From assembly GCF_009727055.1 (NCBI RefSeq), contig NC_052352.1, positions 21,323,085-21,387,084 on the forward strand: a DNA stretch of 64,000 bases. Direction: 5' to 3'. A program made the position numbers and the translations under genes. Positions 1 through 10,975 of this stretch are shown piece by piece. The notes under the pieces were generated by a model that was given only the letters and a program-made list of their open reading frames with translations, did not search any database and was not told the DNA's origin. How positions within the stretch are numbered: position 1 is the first letter of the stretch; each line of letters begins with the position of its first letter. The DNA comes from Benincasa hispida (lineage: Eukaryota; Streptophyta; Magnoliopsida; Cucurbitales; Cucurbitaceae).

Positions 1-1907
1 CTCACTGTAAAATCCTCTTCTTTTGCAATATATACATATAGCCTTTGAAAACTAAAAGTAAACATAAGAATAAAGAAAATGAAATTCAAACAAAACTTTA
101 TTAGTAGTTAAACAATAAAAGGGTAATTATGACATGTAAATTTAGAAAAAATACATATTCTTTACTAAAATGACCATTGATAGTATAGTTCAATATATAT
201 TTTTTATCCTAATAATCATTTCAAGTTAGACAAATCGCGCCATAAAAATGGATCATGTAAAAATGTATGTATTTTCAATATGGACATGTTTAACATGTAC
301 ACTTCTAATATAATGTATTTGAACATCATAAAATCATTAACCTTCCTATAATAAATAATGAATAAAGTTTGTAAACCCAAGGTTTCTTTTTAATCATAAA
401 TGAGAGTATGATGGATTTGAACCGACCTTTTAAAAGAAATATTGTATATATCAATTACTTCTAATTATGATTAAACTATGCTATTTTTTTATAAATAAAG
501 ATTAATCTCACATCTTATACATAGAAAGCCATGAATGATTAAAGAAGTTACAAAATTTGGTCAATTTTACAATCCAAGAAATATTTTATATAATATATAC
601 GACAATGATTCCTTCATTATGTCTAATAATTATTTGACATTAAAAAATGTTATCTTAAGACTTTTTTTTTTTTTTTTTGACGGAATTGTCTATTATAATG
701 CATCAAAATAATAATAATAAAATAAAAGAGAAAAGGAAATTATAAGGATGACAAGAAAATCACAATATTTAGGTATTATTTGGTAATCTTTTTATTTTTT
801 ATTTATTTTTTTAAATTAAGCTTATAAACACTATTTTCACCTCCAAATTTCTTCATTTGTTATCTATTTTGTTAAAAAAAACCAAGCTAAATTTTGAGAA
901 CTAAAAAAATGTAGCTTTCAAAAAGTTTTTTTTGTTTTTGGAATTTAGCTAAGAATTTAACCATTGTAATTAATAGAAATGCAAATCATCGTAAGAAATG
1001 TATATGAAATAGACTTAATTTTCAAAAATAAAAACAAAAATCAAATGGTTACCAAACAGAGTCTTAAATTTTTAAATTTGTAAATATGGCACAAATTCTT
1101 TAGTCATATTTTTCCTTTTTTAATTATTCTAATTTTACTCTTGTTAATGAATATATAAATTATATATTTAATATACTTTCTATTTCGTATATCATTCAAC
1201 CAATATATGGAATATACAATAATATATATCAAATTATAATAATGACATACTAAATTCATCACTTAATATGTACTTATGCACTCGTTATATGTTAGTTGAA
1301 TTATTATTCTTTTTTTTTTTTGTCAATATATTCTATTAACTTTTAAAGTAGAACCATTCATTTCGTTGGTAACCATTCTATTTGTTGCTTTTTCCATTAT
1401 GACATCATTTTATGTCTTTTTTTTTTTGGAAGTTTTTCTTATTTACATCATCGCCCACGTGCATTTTAGTGGTAAATTAAGTATATCGACATTTATTTTA
1501 GGTACAACATAGGTGCATTAATATTTATAGAACGTGCATTAATTTTAGTTGTAAATCGATTATAAGAAAATTTCTTTTAGTTATGACATAGGTAAATCAA
1601 CATTTACAAAACATGCATTAAATTTTGTAGTAAATTGAGAATATCAATAATATAAAAGTATTCGTTCATCTAACATTTTTAAAACTAAAAAGAGAAACTA
1701 TAGTTGCAGCCTAGTCTCATGCTCCCCTCTCCGTCACACACATGATTTTTTTAAAAACAAATATATACTTTTTTAAAAAATAAAAGTGTCACATAACACG
1801 TTTTTGTTGGATACTAGTCGGGCTAGACAAAAGATGGATGCAGGCCTATTGCACCTTATTTTTTTCCTAAAAAATGTAAATACACTAAGATGTTCAGGAA
1901 AAAAATA

Positions 1908-1947
<40 letters not shown>

Positions 1948-2682
1948 AATATGAGAAGTAAGAAGATCAAACCTCTAATCCAAAGATTGATAATACAAGT
2001 TTTATATCATATGAATTGTGCTCGTGTTAAAAAAATATGTAATAATTATGTCCACTCAAAAGAAAACTATGCTTATTCACCCAAAAAAAACAGAAAAAAA
2101 ACAGAAAAAGAATAATAAGAAAGAATAAGTGGATTTAGTAAACATGATTGTATTGGAGAAATTAATTTAAGGTTGGTTTCATGGAAAGTGGGACCACAAC
2201 ACAAAGTTAACAGAAGTAATGAAGCATCTAATCACGTGTTTAATCAAATATCTCTTATCCAAATCATAATTATTCGGTTATGTCGGGCTCCTTAAATACC
2301 AAATCATCCTATTTTATAATTTATATTATTTTTTTTAATACATCAATTTCGGCGTCTAAATTAGTTTTTCTTTTTTCTTTGAAAATTATTTATTATTATA
2401 ACATAATATATCCATCATCACATCCACTTTTTCCTTTTTCAAATCTCAAATATATTAAAATAAAATTTAAATTAGTACCATCCCTACCAACCATCCTTAA
2501 ATTATATATAATAGCATAAATTTATGTGTTTTTCTCTCTTGTTAAGTTTAATATTTCGAGAGTGAATCATCGAATTTTAGAATGACCATCAATTTTATTA
2601 TGCGAGCTATGTTAAGATGAAAGCATAAATTTATGTTTTTTTTTTTTTTTTTATCATTAACACTTCTAAATTTAGTTAAATT
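1..2682. other. AT-rich intergenic DNA, no gene seen
   Basis: Very AT-rich sequence with many poly-T and poly-A runs. Short open frames exist on both strands, but they are low-complexity (poly-Lys, Phe/Ile-rich) and match no family I recognise. A CACGTG G-box core lies near 1455 and another CACGTG near 2234; with no gene beside them they have no assignable role. Confidence 0.6.
1911..1945. repeat. poly(T) tract, 35 nt
   Basis: An uninterrupted run of 35 T. Read on the minus strand it encodes the poly-lysine part of a spurious open frame. It could be the tail of a minus-strand retroposon, but I see no body next to it. Confidence 0.9.
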
Positions 2683-3044
2683 TGTTACGAAATTGACAAT
2701 TAAAGAGTACAAAAGAACATAAAAAGAAATAGAGAAGATCTAACACACTGATTTACGTAGTTTACTAACAATGTGTTTACTACGTCGACATTACAGAGAG
2801 AGAACAATATTATTAGAGAGAATATTATAGAAAATACAGAATCTGCCAAATAATGTCTACGAGGTTAGAGAGTTTATATAATGCACTTCTCTAAACCCTA
2901 AGTGGAGAAGGAAAAGATTTAAATAATTAAATATATCAAATACCAATTTTAATTAGGTGTAGGACTCAAGGCATTCTAAAAAATATCCATTTTGACTTGA
3001 AATCTCCTAAACCAATTCTGATTAGGATTCAAGGCATTCTAACA
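2683..3044 (-). repeat. 3' LTR of the non-autonomous element
   Basis: Begins TGTTACGA and ends TAACA on the plus strand. It aligns along its length with 5038-5396 with scattered mismatches. The plus-strand right end holds one and a half copies of the 63-bp repeat. A TATA-like TATATAAAC lies on the minus strand at 2872-2880. Confidence 0.8.
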
Positions 3045-3260
3045 AATCTCTACCTTAACTTGAAATCTCCTAAACCAATTTGGATTACAATTCAAGGCAT
3101 TCCAACAATTTTCCACCTTGACTTGAAATATCCTAAACCAATTCGGATTAAAATTCAAGGCATTCCAACAAATCTCTACCTTGACTTGAAATCTCCTAAA
3201 CCAATTCAGATTAGAATTCAAGGCATTCCAAAAAATCTCCACCTTAACTTGAATTCTCTC
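2952..3260. repeat. 63-bp tandem repeat spanning the polypurine tract/LTR border
   Basis: The word (A/G)ACTTGA recurs at 2994, 3057, 3120, 3183 and 3246, exactly 63 bp apart. Because 63 is a multiple of three, both strands show spurious repetitive open frames. On the minus strand each unit holds a purine-rich AAGGTGGAGATT-like word followed by TGTTGGAATG, the same arrangement as polypurine tract plus LTR start. The array therefore multiplies the plus-strand priming site and the first part of U3. Confidence 0.9.
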
Positions 3261-3270
3261 ACAAATAACA

Positions 3271-4120
3271 GATGTATCAGATGCAACATAAAACATATTG
3301 TCAGATGTACTCAGACTTCTCCCTCATGCCTCAAAACAACAGATCTGGATCGGAAATAGAAAATCCACAGATATATCAAATGTAACATAAATATATTGTC
3401 AAATGTACTCAGACTTCTCCCTCAAACTCAAAGTGGTAGAATGACGAAAAACTTGAGATTGCAAAGAAAAACTTCCGAATAAAATCAGTAGATCTAGATT
3501 GGAAATAGAAAACCATAGATGTACCAAGTGCAATTAAGTATGTTACCAAGCGTACTCAAACTTCTCCCTCAAACTCAAGATTGTAGAATGATGAACAACT
3601 TTAATTTGCAAAGAAAAAAAATTCCGAATCAAATCAACAGATCTAAACTGGAAACAGAATACCACAAATGTACCAAATGCAATATAAATATGTTGCCAGA
3701 TGTACTCAGACTTCTCTCTCATGCCTTAAAACAACATATCTGGACTGAAAATAGAAAATCTACAGATGTACCAAATGAAAAATATATATATTGTCAAACA
3801 TACTCAAACTTCTCCCTCAAACTCAAGGTGGTACAATGACGAACAACTTGAGTTTGTGAAGAACAAACTTACAAATCAAATCAGCATATCTGGACTGGAC
3901 ATAGGAAACCCACATATGTACTAAATGCAACATAAATATATTGCCAAATATACTTAAACTACTCCCACAAACTCAATGTGGTAGAATGAGGAAGAACTTT
4001 AGTTTGCGAAGAAAAAAAATTTTGAATCAAACAGCAAATTTGGACCGAAAATGAAAACCCACAGATGTACTAGATGCGACATAAATACATTTCCAAACAT
4101 ACTTAGACTTCTCCCTCAAA
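3271..4120. repeat. Higher-order tandem repeat, about 396 bp (99+148+149)
   Basis: A GATGTACCAAATGCAACATA-like word recurs at about 3271, 3370, 3518, 3667, 3765, 3915 and 4064. The spacings are 99, 148, 149, 98, 150 and 149, so two consecutive trimers of about 396 bp form a higher-order repeat. The short unit lacks a segment of about 50 bp that the longer ones carry. No coding capacity is seen. Confidence 0.85.
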
Positions 4121-4131
4121 CTCAAGTTGTT

Positions 4132-5010
4132 CAGCACGATCCAACGGTTGAAGCTCTGGAAATCGAAAACTTTGTCGAAGTTGTCCCTAAAAAATCAAAC
4201 TATAATGCAATTTTACAGATTTTATTCAGTATGACTACAGACAAACCCAGAGCTCAATATGACGATCTAACCTTTCAAAATGAGACGCAATGTATCCCAA
4301 TAGGCATATCAAATTTCAGCACGATCCAACGGTTGAAACTCGGGTAATCGACAACTTTGTGAAAGCTACCTTTGAAAAAAACTGAACTTCACTGTAGGTT
4401 TACAGATTCTATTCAATAGTGATAACGGAGAAAATCAAAGCCCAAAACGACGATCCAACCGTTCAAAATGAGACCTAGGTGTCCTCCAATAGTCTGACCA
4501 AAATTCAGCACGATCTAACGGTTGAAAATTCAAAAATCGACAACTTTGTGAAAGTTGTTCTTGAAAAATCAAACTATACTGCAATTTTACAGATTCTGTT
4601 CAGAAGTGACTACAGAAAAAGACAGAGTTGAAAACAACAATCCAATCGTTCAAAACGAAGCTCTATGTGTCCTCAATAGGCTGACCAAATTTCGGCATGA
4701 TCCAACGGTTGAAAATCTAAAAAATGAATACTTTGTGTAAGTTGTTCTTGAAAGATCGAACTACACTGCAGTTTTAAAGGTTTTGTTCAGTAGTGACTAC
4801 AGACAACGTAAAAGACCATTCAAACAAGACCTTAGGTGTCCCTAACAGGCTAACCAAAATTAAATACGATCCAATGGTGGAAGCTCTGGAAATAAACAAC
4901 TTTGTAGAAGACGTCTCCGAAAAATCGAACTGCACTGCTCTCGATGAATTTGTCATTTTTTACGTTCACGTCATACATCTTTAATTGTTGAACAAATGCG
5001 AAATTTCAAA
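4132..5010. repeat. About 187-bp tandem repeat, 4-5 copies
   Basis: The word CAGCACGATCCAACGGTTGA and close variants start at about 4132, 4317, 4506, 4693 and 4862, 170-189 bp apart. Each unit contains an ACTTTGT...GTTGTTCTTGAAAAATC stretch and a GACTACAGA-like stretch. This is a second repeat family in the same element, unlike the 396-bp one. Confidence 0.85.
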
Positions 5011-5022
5011 AATACTAACAAA

Positions 5023-5034
5023 GCTCTGATACCA
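5023..5034 (-). other. Primer-binding site, tRNA-Met type
   Basis: The minus strand reads TGGTATCAGAGC, the usual plant copia PBS complementary to initiator tRNA-Met. It is three bases inside the LTR edge at 5038. It fixes the orientation of the element. Confidence 0.85.
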
Positions 5035-5037
5035 GTT

Positions 5038-5396
5038 TGTTACGAAATCAACAATTAAAGAATACGAAAGAACGTAAAAAGAAATAGAGAAGATCGATAC
5101 ACTGATCTACGTGGTTCACTAACAATGTGTTAGCTACGTCCACGGGACAGAGGAAGAACAATATTATTAGAGAAAATATTATCGAAAATACAGAATCAGC
5201 CAAATAATACCTAGGATTAGAGAGTTTATATAGTGTACTTTTCTAAATCCTAAGTGGAGAACGAAAAGATTTAAATAATTAAATATATTAAATACCAATT
5301 CTAATTAGGTGTAGGATTCTAGATATTCAAATAAATCTTCATCTTGACTTGAAATCTCCTAAATTAATTATGATTAGGATTCAAGACATTCCAACG
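5038..5396 (-). repeat. 5' LTR of the non-autonomous element
   Basis: Partner of the repeat at 2683-3044. A minus-strand TATATAAAC at 5224-5232 is a plausible TATA box. The outer end reads CG rather than the expected CA. Confidence 0.8.
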
Positions 5397-6203
5397 AAGT
5401 TAAGTTTATTTGGACACATTTTTGTTAAACTTAACCACATGAAAAATTAACTACCATATAACCAGCTAATATAATATACGTCAAAAATTGGAAGCACGTG
5501 AATACAACACGCAAAGCATGAAAATAGGAATGTTGACCTTAAAAAAAAAAAAAAAAAAGAAAAAAGAAAAAGATAATTGAGTAAATGAGTGGGGAAATGG
5601 TTTTAAAAAAATAAAAATAAAAAGGAAAAAAAAAACCCTCATTTTGTGGACAATTGAAATGGGTGAATGGGCAAGTTGCCTTATTGGGATATTAAAATAA
5701 TCAAAACAAACGACAAAAAATAATAATAATGTTCTATTGCCTTTGATTTTGTCTTCGTTTTTGTTTTTTGTATTTTTTTTTTTTTTTTTGAAATTATTGC
5801 CTTTTGTTTAATTGAGTGGGTGTCCATGTCTTCAATGGCCTAAAATAAGGATATATGAACAACTTCAAATATTCTTCACCCATATCGATAATTTTGTATT
5901 ACTTTAATTTAAAACCATTTTTTTAAAATTTCCAATTTTAGTAGTTTTCTGACATAGGATGCTAAAAGAAATTATGAAAAGATCGAGGTTATATCGAAAA
6001 AACAAATTTGAGTTTTGACTTTATTTTAATTCGTTGCCAAAAAGAAAATGAAAAAGACTCAAATTTGTATATAGTTGATTATTGGTTTATAATCTTATTT
6101 TTATTTTCAATGTTTTATTTTGATCGACTTTTGTGTTTTTAAAAGTTTGAAAAACGCTTCTAAAAGATATTCACAAACTTTTAAATTTGTTTTTAATAGA
6201 TCC
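5397..6203. other. AT-rich intergenic DNA
   Basis: A- and T-rich low-complexity sequence with an A run at about 5541-5558 and a T run near 5771-5789. I see no gene and no clear repeat. Confidence 0.55.
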
Positions 6204-6236
6204 TGAAACTTTAAAAATGTCCGACAAGTTAGTACT

Positions 6237-7105
6237 TTTTGTGACAACAAAGAACACTAAATAGTAAAACAAGAGATAAAACACATAGTTTGGTAATCCA
6301 GTTCGGTGATAAACCACCTATGTTTGGCAGGCAGTGTGCCCCGAAAAGATAATCCACTAGTATTAATAAGTCAAACATTTACAATGTAATACTTATATGT
6401 AAAGTAATGGCTTTTATAGTGACTCATGTACAACCTAACTTGATGAACATCTATGCTCCCCATAGATATGAATCTCCCTCTCTAAATGAACTTAGGTTCC
6501 CCCTAAGTTATAGATATTAGTGGTCGACACTTCAGCACACCGTAGTGTAAGAGACTCACTCTCTTCTTGAAGTTATCTTTCTAATCGCTTGTCAGCTTAG
6601 GCTCCCCCTAAGATGGTGAACTCTTCCTCAAGCGATATTTTTGTTTTAGGCTCCACCTAAAATTGAGAATTCTTTCTCCGAATTAAAGTATCAAGCTCCC
6701 CTTAAGACTATCAAAAACTCATTACTTTGAAGAACTTCTTTCACCAAAGTTTGCATAATGGATAGATTGATACAATTCACGGTAAGAGAAGTACAGAACG
6801 ACCACAATAAAAACAAACTTTTCAAAATATTTAAAAAGAAAGGCCAACCCTAGAAAGGCACAAACATCCAAAAAATAATCCCTTTGGAAAAGGAAAACAT
6901 CCCTAAAAGAAATTCGGTAGGCCATGAAGAAAGAAAGAATCCATAAAATAAAATTTGTCGAATTTTCAAAATAAGAAAACTTTGGACTACAAGAATGGTG
7001 CTTGTTACAACAACAATCAAGACAATTTCTTTGACAACATGCAAATGGTCAAAACTATAATACACCAGCCTCAAACAAATATATAATCAATCACGAATTC
7101 TAACA
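6237..7105 (-). repeat. 3' LTR of the Sirevirus-like element
   Basis: Aligns with 46770-47616 throughout: repeated CTTAGGCTCCCCCTAAG-like inverted words, the TGGTCGACACTTC stretch and the ACAAGAATGGTGCTTGTTACAA stretch are all shared. It ends TCTAACA like its partner. Short hydrophobic minus-strand frames here are LTR sequence, not genes. Confidence 0.8.
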
Positions 7106-7363
7106 AACTCTCTCTTTGGCTTATATATTTTGTAAGGCAAAACATAGAAATAAGCATAAGGGCACAATAACAAAATTAACAGCAACCCAATTTCAAATAA
7201 CAAGAAGTCCAGAAGATCACACAATCTAAAGCAAACCAAAAGGCAAATGCCCATAAAAAAGGCATAAGTACAGGTGAAACAAACCAACAAAAAAAAATTG
7301 CAACAGAACAACCAAAAGAACAAATTAAACAGTCAAAGAAATACCAACACCAAAACCAGCTAC

Positions 7364-7376
7364 TCTCCCCCTTTCT
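7364..7376 (-). other. Polypurine tract of the Sirevirus-like element
   Basis: The minus strand reads AGAAAGGGGGAGA, about 260 bp before the 3' LTR. A purine tract far upstream of the LTR, just after the 3' ORF ends, is characteristic of Sireviruses. The sequence from 7106 to 7363 between tract and LTR is non-coding. Confidence 0.6.
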
Positions 7377-7404
7377 GCCAACAAAAATTATTCAGCCCAT
7401 CCTC

Positions 7405-8035
7405 GAGAGGAAGAAGCACCAACAGACTTGGAGATAACCTCCCTCGTCACACGAAGCACCTCATCCATTTCCACCTGGCGCTCTTAAAGCTTCCGAATAA
7501 GCTTGGCAATGTCTTGATATTCAGAAGACAATAACTATATGATTCGACTACCTAAAGGAGATTCCACCATATCCAAGCTCAGACCATCGATCCAAGCAGA
7601 GAGCAGGAGCAACAATGTTAGCAAAATAATAGGACTAAAACAATTTGTGGTTAAGGGAGATCAATGAGGGAGAGGGCCCAACAGGTTCTGTAGAAGAAAC
7701 AAGATCAGGTTTCTAAGATAACAAGATACCACAAATCAACCTTGGATAGTAGATAGGTAGTTTGAGAACTTGAGAGCCAATATGGCATTTTATATGATTA
7801 AAAAAAAAAGCTCCATAGTTGAACTTGGCAAAGGTTCCAATCTAGTAAAGCAGTGTGGCAAGAGAGACAAAGATTCCAGACTTATGGAAAGAGGGATACC
7901 AGTTAAAGATGTCAATCTTAAGGAGAATGACATATTTCACACTGATAATGGATGTAGACAACTGACCTTCTCTTGGCCAAGGAGTTCTTGATCCCCCAGT
8001 CAACTAAAAACCAAATCTTTCATAGATGGCCATTG
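7405..8035 (-). pseudogene. Sirevirus 3' ORF, C-terminal part (broken)
   Basis: Minus-strand frames with several stops give a chain of short fragments. These I associate with the plant transposon-protein-like ORF found downstream of RNase H in Sireviruses (an AKFNYGAF-like stretch, a CGILLS-like stretch, then a Ser/Pro-rich segment). A helical glutamate-rich tail ends at a stop just before the polypurine tract. The plus-strand open frame at 7770-7991 is its antisense shadow. The ORF is cut at 8035/8036 by X1, and the portion expected between here and 10976 is partly missing. Its function is unknown. Confidence 0.5.
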
Positions 8036-10169
8036 TGTTGAGGTTGATGCCCTAAAGTCTCGTGTCCTGTAGTTTGTAAATAGTTTGTACGAATGCTTGT
8101 GTTGTTAATATATGATATTTACTTCACATCTTGTATTTTGCTCATTTACTTGTTTTATTTGCTTTACCACAAACCAATAAACAAAAAATCCTTGGTTATC
8201 TGTATGTGACTCAAGCATATATGTGGTGACATACAAATGGATCATGTCTTGAGTGATAACACAAACGGTCCGTAGTATATGGATAAAGGAGGGAAACCTT
8301 ATCCTGGTAATGCTACGAACGCGGCTCGCTTTGTGGAATGGTCACAAGTGTTGTGACTTGTCACAGATAGTCTGATCCTGATCATTCGTGTTGGGGACAT
8401 GCGAGCGGGGGCGTCCTATACAAAGAGTTTGTATAAGATCTGACCACAAAGTGTTAACATTTCATTATATAACACCGTTCATGACAGAGACTTCACTTCA
8501 CTAGGATGACCATAGGTAACATGACCTCAATCCTGAGTGAGTTGGGAACTCCTGTCACTGAGGTCCTTTGATTTGTATGGGTGCGAGTGGCCAGCTCGCC
8601 GATTCGAACCTACCATTTTGAGGATTCGTCTGATTTGGGAGCTAGGAACTCAGTTGCACAAGATGGAATTCACTCCTTCCCCGAGGCAGGGGTAAGTAGA
8701 TAGATGGCTCCCTTAAGGGTTGATTTCGGAGCTTGAACGATGTGGCGTCACACACCTTCTCCTGGCCCGAGAGGTGTTCCCACATAGTTGGACTATGTTG
8801 TATTGTTCATTAGAGGAATCAATGGTACTTAAGGAGTGAGATATAACTACAAGGGCAAACTAGTAAATTGGCCCAACTGTACATACGAGAATCTGTGAAG
8901 GGTCATCGTACTCATTATTGATTATATCCGATGGATACAGAAATTATCTGTGGTAAGAAGAGTTCAGCTGTTGGTATTTAGTGGAATGCGTGACAGTTAA
9001 CGGATGGTGAATCTCGTGGCTAAAGAGTTTAGTCAGCCATTCACATACTGTTGGAGCTTTGAGCCACAGGTTCATTAGGTCACCTGGGTAGCTTGGATAA
9101 AGTCGATAACTAGTGTTTGGGTTAATTTGAAATGTTCAAATTGACAAGAGGAAGGACAATTATATATGATATAATTGGAATGGTTAATTATATATGATAT
9201 AATTGGCTAAATGTATGAGATACATTATTTTGGAGGAAATTAGATATAAATATGATTTATATCAAGTAGAGAAAAAATACTATAGTAGTTATATGATATC
9301 AAACTATAGGATATAAATATAATATGATTATATTTATTATTAATTGATTGATTAATTATATGATAATTAATCCTAATATCACGTTTGGACGTGGATTAGT
9401 GGATAACATTGGTTATGGTAACCGATGAGTTAAAATGAAAAAAGTTTTCATTTTGAATCGTGCAATCAATAATCAGTCAATCGCCCAAAGTTTTCGTGTA
9501 GCGCGTGTTAGTGAAAGAAAACGATTGCTCGAGAGCCTATGCGATAGTCGCTTCTCTGCCTAAACAATCGTCCACTTCGCATTAAACGATCGCACACTCT
9601 CGCCTACACGATTGGATAGCTTCTCTAAACGATCGTATAGTGTGCTGATTTAACTAAACAATCGTACACCTTTTCTAAAACGATCGTTCAGTAATTCCTA
9701 CACGATTGTGTAGCTCCTCTATGCGATAAGCATTTATGCTATACTATAGCGTTGTTTTCTCTCCCACTTGCTTATCGCCTACACGACTCATTTTTCCTCC
9801 ATCCTCTACCAAATTCCCCAAAGCCCACCCTTTGGGTTTTCACTCCGAGAATACTCAGGGCTCATTAGCGGTGGTGTCATCCCCGTTGTGGCGTTCGTAC
9901 TCGCGTTGATCGTGTTGTTGCAATCGACGTTCTCGTCGGACGTTGGTAGATCTGTTGGATGGTTCCTCTGCATTGGGGTTCTGAAGTTTAAAGATAGGCT
10001 TCAACTGGTATGGAACTCTGTCTCCTTGTTATTTATTGTTAGTAGCATGTCGATAATTAGATTTGTTTGCATAACTGTATGTGTCGAATGTATATTATAT
10101 GTATTGCGGTCATGGTGAAATCGGAGCGATCCGAACACGTTCATGGAACTCTCGGTATGAGATCCTTCA
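8036..10169 (+). repeat. LTR of X1 (about 2.13 kb)
   Basis: Begins TGTTGAGGTTGATGCCCTAA and ends GATCCTTCA just before the PBS. It shares with 16068, 18715, 38133 and (reversed) 34408 the words ACTACGGATATGACC, GTGGAGACATG and GGATGACCATAGGTAACATG. The middle is built of short AT-rich palindromes such as TTATATATGATATAA. The plus-strand open frame at 9768-10118 is LTR sequence. Confidence 0.85.
9520..9790 (+). repeat. About 22-bp degenerate array with CGATCG cores (X1 LTR)
   Basis: Cores CGAT or CAAT start at 9541, 9565, 9587, 9609, 9630, 9659, 9681, 9703 and 9724; most spacings are 21-24 bp. The unit resembles CTAAACGATCGTATAG or CTACACGATTGTGTAG. Both are close to palindromes, and the spacing is about two helical turns. 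Function unknown. Confidence 0.8.
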
Positions 10170-10171
10170 AT

Positions 10172-10182
10172 TGGTATCAGAG
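10172..10182 (+). other. PBS of X1
   Basis: TGGTATCAGAG, two bases after the LTR end, followed by TCAGG; initiator tRNA-Met type. Confidence 0.8.
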
Positions 10183-10479
10183 TCAGGTTCTGATATTCTG
10201 ATTTTATCTGTTGCAACAAAATGACTTTTACATTCATGGTGGGTGCATTTCTACACTGTTTAATTGTTAAATCTGTTGTGGATGTGCTGGATTAATGGAT
10301 GTTTTCGGGATGATTAGCCTCGATTTGTTTAAAATCCTTTTAAGTTTGCGGTTATTTGTAAAGGCCCATGCGTTTTAAGGCATTAATAATCATTATCGAG
10401 TCTGTATTCAAAGTTTGCTTGAAGTTTTGAGTCGTTCGTCGAAGTTCTGGGCAAGCGTTGAGGCTTTCCGAGGAATGAG

Positions 10480-10975
10480 GCGATTTAGGGTTGATCGCAT
10501 CGTGCAGAAGAAGTTTTACGCGATCGCTGTCCATCGCATCGTAAAGATGAAGGAGTACGCGATCACTGATGAACGCATTGGTTAAACGATGGTGAATGCG
10601 ATTAAGAGTTGGTCACATCAGGTTGACGATCGAGTACGTGATCGCTGAGTATCGCGTCGTGTAGACGATGAGATGCTCGCAGATCGCTTAACGCGCGGGT
10701 GTGCTAGACAATCGTTTAGGTCAGCAAGCTTCGTCACTTAGTAACTGACTAAACAATCGCTTTGTATCGCAAGGTAAATCGTTTACCTGGTTGCACGCAT
10801 CGTGTAGACGATGAGACGCTCGCGTATCGTTTAAAGCTCGTGCGCTAGACGATCGTTTAGGTTAGCAAGTTTCCTCACTTAGTAACTGAATAAACGATCA
10901 CTTAGTAACTCAAGGTAAATCTTTTACCTGTCGTCGCGCTACACGATCGCATGGACGATCCCCCTTCGCAACCTC
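10480..10975 (+). repeat. CGATCG-type array in the X1 leader
   Basis: Dozens of CGATCG, ACGATGAG, CGCATCG and TAAACGATCG words in the leader downstream of the PBS. It is the same vocabulary as the LTR array, with less regular spacing. The region is richer in CpG than its surroundings. Confidence 0.75.

Larger units (their letters stand above)
2683..5396 (-). mobile_element. Non-autonomous LTR retrotransposon packed with tandem repeats
   Basis: Two direct repeats of about 360 bp bound about 2 kb of non-coding sequence. The PBS reads TGGTATCAGAGC on the minus strand, beside the right-hand LTR, so the element runs right to left. Its flanks are AAATT (2678-2682) and AAGTT (5397-5401), a 5-bp target-site duplication with one mismatch. 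The interior has no gag or pol and consists almost wholly of three tandem-repeat systems. It was probably mobilised by an autonomous copia element; the tRNA-Met-type PBS fits copia but does not prove it. At 2.7 kb it falls between typical TRIM and LARD lengths. Confidence 0.8.
8036..10975 (+). mobile_element. X1: copia LTR plus leader fragment inserted in the Sirevirus
   Basis: A complete-looking 2.1-kb LTR is followed by a PBS and about 800 bp of leader, then the sequence returns directly to minus-strand Sirevirus DNA. There is no gag, pol or 3' LTR. The break lies inside the leader's CGATCG-type array. No target-site duplication is visible and Sirevirus codons are missing at the junction, so the rest was probably lost by deletion. 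Confidence 0.75.

Noticed and set aside
1773..1970. Poly-lysine frame
   Set aside because: Translated poly(T) tract.
2880..2910. Telomere-like CCCTAA words
   Set aside because: Only single copies occur here and elsewhere; no array.
2997..3359. Repetitive 120-aa frame and its opposite-strand partner
   Set aside because: Both result from the 63-bp (three-divisible) tandem repeat; no protein family is recognised.
6722..7323. Hydrophobic minus-strand frames like small membrane proteins
   Set aside because: They lie in the Sirevirus LTR and the non-coding stretch next to it; Phe/Leu richness reflects A/T-rich sequence.
9520..10975. CRISPR-like array of short repeats
   Set aside because: Units are degenerate, have no constant spacer length with unique spacers, lie inside plant retrotransposons, and no cas genes exist.
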